A DNA stretch of 42,761 bases, taken from assembly GCA_902776285.1 (NCBI GenBank), contig CACYPK010000018.1:1-42761 (forward strand), written 5' to 3'. The notes beneath the pieces are model-generated. The model was not told the DNA's origin, did no database searches, and saw only the letters and a list, made by a program, of their open reading frames with translations. Shown one piece after another: positions 38,401 through 42,761 of this stretch. Position numbers and translations under genes: made by a program. This DNA comes from an uncultured Eubacteriales bacterium (GTDB taxonomy: Bacteria > Bacillota > Clostridia > Peptostreptococcales > Anaerovoracaceae). The number at the start of each line of letters is the position of its first letter. Position 1 is the first letter of the stretch.

Positions 38401-38888
38401 ATGCTACCGAACAGGCGTTACAGATTCTGAAGGAAATGAATGTTGATAGAGAGAGCTTTCGTAAGATTGGGTTGACCTTTGAGGAAAAGGCTTTTTATGA
38501 TATCCTTCTGGCCTTGCGAGATCAATATAACTTTGAGTATGGTACCGACAAAATGATTGATGGCGTATCTGTCAATGATAAGTGCAAGTCTCTAGCTCGT
38601 AAAATCAAGGAAATCATAGACACGAAGTCTTCCTTTGCGGATTGGCTCAATAATCAGATTGTTCGTGATCAGCTTAAGTTTGATATTAAGGTATGCCTTA
38701 TTAAGAACGGGTATCCGCCACAGTATAGCCCGGAAGTCTTCCGGAAAGTAATGGAGCAGGTTGAAAACTTTGAAGAAAATGCTGACATGGAGCGACAGGA
38801 ATCTCGAGTAATAAAATATGATTTCAGGCCGGAGCAAAATCTTAGTATGGTTGCGGAAGAAACTGTGCAGTATGGGAAGAAAGAATGA
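35457..38888 (+). CDS. hsdR: Type I restriction endonuclease, motor subunit
   Basis: 1143 residues from GTG 35457; the frame is open back to 35280, but that part reads through hsdS, and GGAGGTG at 35444-35450 sits 6 bases before the GTG. The N-terminal nuclease domain has RPDVLLYVNGMPLCIIELKNP (PD-D/ExK type, about residues 142-162). The superfamily 2 motor has Walker A GATGCGKTYT (about 302), DEAHRTQ (about 415), FTGTPI (about 462) and ISRVNR (motif VI). The C-terminal helical part binds the core complex. It translocates DNA and cuts away from the unmodified site. Its stop overlaps the next start. Confidence 0.95.
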   Translation: MAKLQSFNGRYCESEYENAFISFLESEGWQYLAGNSITRDSRKDVLYVDDMEQFLYKTNPDLITDEIRQIMDTVRLAGAESDFATLHKVYVWMVNGIQFTPQNDVARMVELIDFDNPHNNIFRVVNQFTVEYMNNGQTENRRPDVLLYVNGMPLCIIELKNPADPKATIYDAWEQINVRYWRDIPHLLHYCPLACISDGVKTRLGTVRTPYEHFYAWRRVNDDDKISTLPFEETQSMIKGVYSPARFLEIFRDYIHFQDSEYDSDEREVVCRYPQFFAVRLLKQSIVKSVVEKSGKGGTYFGATGCGKTYTMAFLARQLSLRCSDIPQIGSPTIVMIVDRDELQKQGAKLFTKSKEFLNLGEVSVVSSRKMLREELGARESGGFYICTIQKFVDRQDDKIGLINDRSNIICFSDEAHRTQIEHSKKIQFSKDADENMKAMVSKPYAKVLKEAFPQATFVGFTGTPIAETYQTFGDEIDRYTMDQAVADGITVTIKYHPRIAKVLLDKEKVRQIETYYKHCADDGATEEDIEASKKAMSSMEIILGEPTRLERLAVDIHDHYVSSCANDPDRIQKAMVVCSSRPIAYQLLKKFQDKYPEWFEEKKTPDDLIVTKEELRTLKPMPFMAMIASVGSNDESEMYNYLGGVKNNKRSEEFDAAFKQEKSNFRIAIVVDMWITGFDVPTLTYMYNDKPLKKHMLIQTISRVNRKYPGKEYGLIVDYIGIRDNMREAVKVYGGGGSIAPSADDVEQATGIFREELSILKDLFSGYDLKSFLNPNGDPAERYLLLAKAAEYVFKSTQELKTQSKSGKSVQKVTFKTYFLKTVKRMRAAYDICQPSGELGEEESALAQCFMAIAGFVRKMSGTSDVDTDTMNRNVSRMVEEALKYNKVESILDTGEEEDVFSAEYFEKLSDVKMPASKLELLVKMLRKQISEYSKTNQMAAKKYQEMLEETIRQYHERRKHLTAEEAGAAQEETSEEIIRNATEQALQILKEMNVDRESFRKIGLTFEEKAFYDILLALRDQYNFEYGTDKMIDGVSVNDKCKSLARKIKEIIDTKSSFADWLNNQIVRDQLKFDIKVCLIKNGYPPQYSPEVFRKVMEQVENFEENADMERQESRVIKYDFRPEQNLSMVAEETVQYGKKE

Positions 38889-39562
38889 TTCCTGGGAGTG
38901 AAACTGAAGTCATGAATAATGCTGAATACTTTGATGTGGCTGAAAACAGAATTGGGAGATTAATGGAACTGCGAAAACAGGGAATTTCTCTTGCAAAGGG
39001 GATTATCGGGGAATCTTTTTTCAAAGAGGACTTTTTCTTCTGTGCATCTACTGATCGGTGCTTGAACCTAATAGACGGGTTTACCGACATGCTACGCAAG
39101 CGGAATTTAACCTGTGTTGGAGCACTGTTAAGATTACAAATGGATAACTGTATGCGCTCATATGCAGCATTTTTAGCACAAGATAAAGAAGTTGTTATTG
39201 ATTGCATTATCAATGGTGATCCAATTAATAAACAGGTGAGCAAAGATGGTAAGAAGATGACAGATGGGTACTTAAAAGGGGAACTATCTAAAATCGACAC
39301 TCGATTTGCAGACGTTTACAATCAGGCAAGCGGATATATACATCTGTCCTCGAAAGCTTTCTATCAAACTGTTGTAAAAGTGGAAAACAATAGTATTGAA
39401 TGGCAAGTTGGTAGAGAATTACCAGAAAAACGAAATCCTGTACTTATTGAAGCGGCAGATGCCTTTATCCATTTTGTGAAATTGCATTTTAAGATGTTGG
39501 ATGCAGTGGCAGATAGCAAAAGACGAGTTGATCGTTCTGATACTAAAGGAACAGAACAATAA
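38885..39562 (+). CDS. Protein of unknown function coupled to hsdR
   Basis: 225 residues from ATG 38885 (or 216 from ATG 38912), starting inside the hsdR stop as ATGA, so it is translated together with the restriction subunit. It is soluble and alpha-helical, without signal peptide or transmembrane segment. Visible features are an acidic/aromatic stretch FFKEDFFFCASTD, then LIDGFTDMLRKRNLTCVGALLRLQMDNCMRSYAAFL and a distinctive YNQASGYIHLS. The helix arrangement is reminiscent of HEPN/DUF5677-like proteins found beside defence genes, but the RxxxxH catalytic pattern of HEPN nucleases is not clear. Function is not assigned. It may be an accessory to the type I system. Confidence 0.8.
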   Translation: MIPGSETEVMNNAEYFDVAENRIGRLMELRKQGISLAKGIIGESFFKEDFFFCASTDRCLNLIDGFTDMLRKRNLTCVGALLRLQMDNCMRSYAAFLAQDKEVVIDCIINGDPINKQVSKDGKKMTDGYLKGELSKIDTRFADVYNQASGYIHLSSKAFYQTVVKVENNSIEWQVGRELPEKRNPVLIEAADAFIHFVKLHFKMLDAVADSKRRVDRSDTKGTEQ

Positions 39563-39701
39563 AAGATAATGATGCTTTATTCGAAAGAAGTTTCATGTTC
39601 ATTCTGGTCCTAAATCGTGTTGACTTCAACGAATCGGGTAGTAATACGCTTATTATTAAATAGATTTAATGATGCGAGAATAGGCTGGTGCAAAGAGAAT
39701 T
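39563..39701. other. Intergenic spacer before the PHP gene
   Basis: 139 bases between the hsdR-coupled gene and the PHP-ATPase gene. TTGACT at 39620-39625 is a good -35 but the -10 (TAATAC, 39642-39647, 16-base spacer) is only 3 of 6. No strong terminator hairpin is seen, so some read-through from the hsd operon is possible. Confidence 0.5.
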
Positions 39702-40760
39702 ATGAAGGTAGTAGAGTCAGGATACAAAATTGATTTACATATTCACTCTGTTTGTTCTCGTTCAAAGGATAAAGGGAAGGTGGCCTTTAATACGATAGAC
39801 AACATTGGTGTTCTGGCACAGAAGCTGAATACCAATAGTGTTCAAATGTGCGCCATTACGGATCATGATGCATTCGGATTCGAAATGTACAAGGCACTGA
39901 AGGCTTATGAAAATGATGAACAGTGTTCTGTTATTAAAGTGTTTCCCGGTATTGAATTTACAGTTGAGTTTCTCGGAGAAAATGGTCCGACTGTGCTTCA
40001 TGTGATTACTGTATTTAATGATGAAGATGAAGCCAAAGTGGCGAAGATCGCGGATTGCTTGGTAGATGATAAGGGAAAAACTGCGTATGACAGGAATAGC
40101 GCTTTCTCGGAGGAAAAGTTCCTGTCTATTATGAGAAGTATTGATCTGGATACAGTCCTTATCGTTCATCAGAAAAGATCTCTGACATCATCTCATCCGT
40201 ATAAGAATGATGCGAAGACTGTCGGGGAAGAGAGATTCCAAGAGTTTGTGTACACTGATTATTTTGAAGCGTTTGAATTCAAAAACCGTAAGAATGAGGT
40301 GTTCAATAAGAATTTCCTGAATGCACAGAATTTGACTGAGGATATACGATTCATTACGGGATCCGATTGTCATGATTGGCAGTATTATCCAAAAGAGACA
40401 GAAAGAGATAATACGGATTTCGTTTATACTTATGTGAAATGCCTTCCCTGCTTCAGGGGGCTGGTTATGGCGATAACAGATCACAGAAGAATAAAAACCG
40501 TCAACAGCTTCTTCAACCCAACTGAGACCTATACGAAGAGCCTGATGATTACGATTGAAGGTGAGGCTTATGAGATACCTCTTTCGAGAGGAATCAATGT
40601 AATTATTGGGGATAATTCGATTGGAAAGTCTTTGCTGCTGCATAAGCTGACGGAATACAGGAAACAGCAGGATACGTTTGGTGAATTGATTAGTATTGCT
40701 GCAGATAGAAAGTTATTTCTGTCTGCAGTTTTAAATAATACTGTAAAAACAATTACCTAA
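39702..40760 (+). pseudogene. Truncated PHP-domain ATPase (TrlF-like), N-terminal part
   Basis: 352 residues. A complete PHP phosphoesterase domain is visible: DLHIHS (about 11-16), AITDHDAFG (about 52-60), FPGIEF (about 83-88), VIVHQKRS, and TGSDCHDW (about 222-229). It continues into the start of an SMC/AAA-like ATPase with Walker A GDNSIGKSLLLHKL (about 301-314). The protein ends about 40 residues later; proteins of the TrlF-like type as I recall them are several hundred residues longer and carry the signature and Walker B motifs after this point. No continuation in another frame follows. The stop codon lies within a toxin-antitoxin-type operator, so the 3' part was probably lost when the downstream module arrived. 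A shorter functional variant cannot be excluded. Confidence 0.72.
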
Positions 40761-40768
40761 AAGGTAAT
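40752..40768. promoter_or_regulatory. Palindrome, first copy
   Basis: ATTACC TAAAA GGTAAT: perfect 6-bp arms with a 5-base centre. The stop codon of the PHP-ATPase gene is its TAA at 40758-40760. It matches the second copy at 40828-40844 except in the last base of the centre and lies 76 bases before it. Confidence 0.75.
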
Positions 40769-40795
40769 AAGTTGCTATTTTCTACTTGAACGCTA

Positions 40796-40844
40796 TTTAC
40801 TAAAACAATAATCGATGTTAAAATATTATTACCTAAATGGTAAT
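40796..40844 (+). promoter_or_regulatory. Promoter and operator of the HigBA-like module
   Basis: -35 TTTACT at 40796-40801 (4 of 6), 17-base spacer, and extended -10 TGTTAAAAT (40816-40824). The predicted start at about 40831 falls inside the second palindrome ATTACC TAAAT GGTAAT (40828-40844). A repressor bound there would block transcription, as antitoxin HTH proteins typically do for their own operon. Confidence 0.68.
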
Positions 40845-40875
40845 GATATTTTTGAGTCAAGGGCAACAATAAAGT

Positions 40876-41223
40876 ATGAAGATATTATACAAAAATTCAA
40901 CTGCAGAAAAGCAGTTTTGCTCTAAATATAAAAAGAAATGGCGATATCCGGAACAAGTCAAGAAGAAACTGGAAGCAGCTGAAAACTATATGATCAATGC
41001 GGATTCACTTATGGATATTGCTAACTATCAACCTTTTCATTTTGAGCATTTAAGAGGCAATAGAAAAGAAGAATGGAGTATAAGACTAGGGAATACAGGG
41101 TATAGAGTCACGATGATTCCCTGTGATGATAACGAGAAGGAAATCCTTGAAGGAGATATCCTTGCTCAATGCAAAATGATTATAATTGTCAAAGTAACGG
41201 AGGTGTCAAACCATTATGAGTAA
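40876..41223 (+). CDS. higB: HigB/RelE-type toxin
   Basis: 115 residues of the RelE/ParE superfamily, HigB branch, slightly longer than the common 92-100. The recognisable core is FHFEHLRGNRKEEWSIRLGNTGYRVTMIP and the final VKVTEVSNHYE. HigB toxins are ribosome-dependent mRNA interferases. The toxin gene precedes the antitoxin, the HigBA order, and overlaps it by 8 bases. No strong ribosome site is seen before ATG 40876 (GGGCAACAAT is poor), which may keep toxin synthesis low. Confidence 0.88.
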   Translation: MKILYKNSTAEKQFCSKYKKKWRYPEQVKKKLEAAENYMINADSLMDIANYQPFHFEHLRGNRKEEWSIRLGNTGYRVTMIPCDDNEKEILEGDILAQCKMIIIVKVTEVSNHYE

Positions 41224-42322
41224 CATAACAGAATACAAAGATATAGTGGCGTTTCACCCTGGGTACTATTTAGCAGACATTATCGAGGATATGGGAATAA
41301 GCCAAGCGGAGTTCGCTGCAAGGTTGGGAACTACTGCAAAGACGCTTAGTCAGCTTTTGAGCGGGAAGGCGAATATTTCAAATGACCTTGCAAAGAAGCT
41401 GTCAGTAATGATGGGAACAAGTGCGGAAGTGTGGCAGCGATTACAAAACACTTATGATCAGAAGTTGATTGAAATCCAACAGGTAAAGGATTTTGATGAA
41501 CAAAAAGAGGTCATGAAACAGATCGATTACATGTACTTTGTTGATGTTGTGGGATTGCCTAGGACCAGGGTTGTTGAAGAGAAGATTGTTAATCTGTGTT
41601 CTTTCTTCAAAGTATCTGATTTGAGAATAATGCTTAGACCGGACTTTCTTGTCAACTTTAGAAGCGGGACCTCTGACAGTTCAGAGAAGAAAGTAATCAA
41701 TTCAAGAGCATGGATACAGACTGCAATGAACATGGCTAAAGCTATCGAGACAGAGCCTTACGATGCTCAGAAATTGAAAGCATACTTACCAGAACTCAGG
41801 AGCATGACCGTGCAGGATCCAGGGGTTTTCTTACCTAGGATGAGAGAAATATTTGCTGAATGTGGTGTTGCATTTGTTTTGCTTCCGCATTTGAAGAACT
41901 CAGGTGTTAATGGTGCAGTCAAGTGGGTCAACAATGAAAGAGTTGTCCTTGCTATGAACAACAGGGGGTTGGATGCAGATAAATTCTGGTTTTCGCTTTT
42001 CCATGAAATCAAGCATGTTTTCCAACAGAAGATAAAAACCGTATTTATCAGTAGTTCAGTAGAAGAAATGGTAGATTATAATAACGCTCTTGAAGATGAA
42101 GCTGATAGGTTTGCTTCGAATTATTTGATTCCTCCAAATGAACTTAGAAGATTTGCACCAACAAAATACACTTCAGACAATGAGATTGTAGAGTTCGCTA
42201 AATCCATCGGAATACATCCGGGTATAGTTGCAGGAAGGCTCCAACATGACAAAATCATTCCACAGAGCAGATGCTCGAAACTAAAAGAAAAGTATACCAT
42301 TGAAATAAAACGACTCGCATAA
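41216..42322 (+). CDS. higA: HigA-type antitoxin fused to ImmA/IrrE zinc metallopeptidase
   Basis: 368 residues. Residues about 10-75 form a HigA HTH (FHPGYYLADIIEDMGISQAEFAARLGTT, KTLSQLLSGKANISNDLAKKLS, SAEVWQRLQNTYD). Residues about 180-340 form an ImmA/IrrE (COG2856) peptidase with HEIKH (263-267) and the third ligand in EDEADRFASNYLIPPNEL. In known ImmA/IrrE proteins a zinc peptidase cleaves a repressor. Here the HTH and peptidase are in one chain, so self-cleavage or cleavage of a partner could link toxin release to a signal; that is inference. An overlap with higB implies coupled translation. GGAGG lies about 14 bases before ATG 41216. Confidence 0.9.
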   Translation: MSNITEYKDIVAFHPGYYLADIIEDMGISQAEFAARLGTTAKTLSQLLSGKANISNDLAKKLSVMMGTSAEVWQRLQNTYDQKLIEIQQVKDFDEQKEVMKQIDYMYFVDVVGLPRTRVVEEKIVNLCSFFKVSDLRIMLRPDFLVNFRSGTSDSSEKKVINSRAWIQTAMNMAKAIETEPYDAQKLKAYLPELRSMTVQDPGVFLPRMREIFAECGVAFVLLPHLKNSGVNGAVKWVNNERVVLAMNNRGLDADKFWFSLFHEIKHVFQQKIKTVFISSSVEEMVDYNNALEDEADRFASNYLIPPNELRRFAPTKYTSDNEIVEFAKSIGIHPGIVAGRLQHDKIIPQSRCSKLKEKYTIEIKRLA

Positions 42323-42345
42323 TAACAAAACATTGCAGTCACTAT

Positions 42346-42372
42346 GTCCCGCAGATTAGCAGTCTGCGGGAC
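42346..42372 (+). terminator. Hairpin after the antitoxin-peptidase gene
   Basis: GTCCCGCAGA (42346-42355) / TCTGCGGGAC (42363-42372), 10 bp with a 7-base loop. There is no T run (TTGTCATAT follows), so it may be a weak terminator or an mRNA 3' stabilising structure. Confidence 0.6.
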
Positions 42373-42392
42373 TTGTCATATAGAAAGGAGTG

Positions 42393-42428
42393 ATGCCTAT
42401 GATTTGGCCGGCGGCGCTGTGCACATAA
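42393..42428 (+). CDS. Very short ORF with strong ribosome site (11 codons)
   Basis: ATG 42393 opens a frame of 11 codons ending at TAA 42426-42428 (start MPMIWPAA). AAAGGAG lies at 42384-42390, directly before it. A second in-frame ATG lies at 42399. It could be a leader peptide or a relic of an insertion-sequence end. Real translation is not shown. Confidence 0.3.
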   Translation: MPMIWPAALCT

Positions 42429-42490
42429 CTGCCAGTGCCATAACCAACAATAAACCATAAAACTGAATAATGAAAAGGAGGCTGATTACA

Positions 42491-42553
42491 ATGATATCAT
42501 TCCAAACCTATCAGAATGAATATTCCGGGGCGCTGAAAGCGCCTGTCCGATGA
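42491..42553 (+). CDS. Second very short ORF with strong ribosome site (20 codons)
   Basis: ATG 42491 follows AAAGGAGG (42474-42481) with 9-base spacing and opens a 20-codon frame (start MISFQTYQNEY) ending with TGA 42551-42553. It is followed by a direct repeat. It may be a leader peptide or the start of a truncated gene. Confidence 0.35.
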   Translation: MISFQTYQNEYSGALKAPVR

Positions 42554-42573
42554 AATGGAAATCGCCTGTCCGA
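42540..42573. repeat. Short direct repeat near the right edge
   Basis: CGCCTGTCCGA occurs at 42540-42550 and 42563-42573, with a period of 23 bases. Repeats of this kind sit at the ends of several transposon families, notably IS21-like, but no transposase is identifiable here. Confidence 0.5.
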
Positions 42574-42619
42574 CGACAGGAAATCATCCGCCGTATACTT
42601 CGGTGGTGGCGAAGCCGCC

Positions 42620-42640
42620 GGGAGGTCCGAGGGACCTCCC
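42620..42640. repeat. Perfect hairpin after the partial minus-strand gene
   Basis: GGGAGGTCC (42620-42628) / GGACCTCCC (42632-42640) with loop GAG. It lies just past the stop of the partial minus-strand gene and may end its transcript, although there is no T run on that strand. Confidence 0.55.
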
Positions 42641-42664
42641 AGAAAATGCATCACCAGTTTGCTT

Positions 42665-42760
42665 TCATTCAGCTTCTTCAGGGCTGAGACCATATACTTC
42701 ACGCATTGATCTGTCGCGATCAGGATCAATGGCCTGGATCTTTATCTTGTAGGCATCGTA
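42665..42760 (-). CDS. C-terminal end of an unknown gene entering from the right edge
   Basis: On the minus strand a frame open at the window edge (from 42760) runs for 31 residues (YDAYKIKIQAIDPDRD...REVYGLSPEEAE) and stops at TGA (complement of 42665-42667). Composition looks protein-like. The family is not recognised; a mobile-element protein is possible given the repeats at 42540-42573. Only the extreme C-terminus is visible. Confidence 0.4.
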   Translation of the reverse strand, partial: YDAYKIKIQAIDPDRDRSMREVYGLSPEEAE

Positions 42761-42761
42761 T

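Noticed and set aside
32552..42322. Prophage
   Set aside because: There is no integrase, capsid, terminase, tail or lysis gene; the small HTH gene alone is insufficient.

Overview
The window reads as a chromosomal segment of an anaerobic Firmicute (class Clostridia). Supporting signs are a PASTA-kinase/PP2C pair, a lipoprotein and a wall hydrolase with Gram-positive architecture, strong AGGAGG-type ribosome sites, UUG/GUG starts, a ComEC channel and no outer-membrane genes. Family-level placement (for example the Mogibacterium/Anaerovoracaceae group) is only an impression. No replication origin, rRNA or CRISPR array is present.

Layout. 1-280: a three-gene tRNA cluster (Pro, Met or Ile2, Phe) with a terminator. 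307-3221: a small XRE regulator, a secreted SH3/GH73 glucosaminidase with a poly-serine linker, and a radical-SAM protein on the minus strand. 3246-10027: a plus-strand operon starting with queH, then a transglutaminase-like lipoprotein, a PilC/GspF-like membrane protein, four small one-TM pseudopilin-like proteins, a PilT-type ATPase and a SARP/BTAD regulator carrying a degenerate GGDEF domain. This looks like a minimal, unusual type IV-pilus-like machine without a visible assembly ATPase, prepilin peptidase or canonical pilin.

10090-20689: a dense housekeeping run (asnA, priA, def, fmt, membrane zinc peptidase, rsmB, prpC, PASTA kinase, rsgA, rpe), mostly overlapping or nearly so. 20888-24332: comEC and holA. 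24357-26453: recN and argR on the minus strand, divergent from ruvC-ruvA-ruvB-queA-tgt and an rRNA/tRNA m5U methyltransferase (26691-32274). Tgt, QueA and QueH are three late steps of queuosine synthesis, with queH lying far from the other two.

32275-42761: an AT-richer accessory island begins just after the methyltransferase terminator. It starts with degenerate 30-bp repeats resembling an insertion-sequence end. Next is a type I restriction-modification operon (HTH protein, hsdM, hsdS, hsdR and a coupled protein of unknown function). After that come a truncated PHP-domain/ATPase gene and a HigB toxin with an antitoxin fused to an ImmA/IrrE zinc peptidase. The right edge holds hairpins, two very short ORFs with strong Shine-Dalgarno sites, another short direct repeat, and the end of an unknown minus-strand gene.

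The most unusual points are the pilus-like operon with its BTAD-degenerate-GGDEF regulator, the unknown protein coupled to hsdR, the PHP-ATPase ending inside a duplicated HigBA-type operator, a dyad inside the hsd promoter spacer next to a small HTH gene, and probable leaderless transcripts for ruvC and holA.
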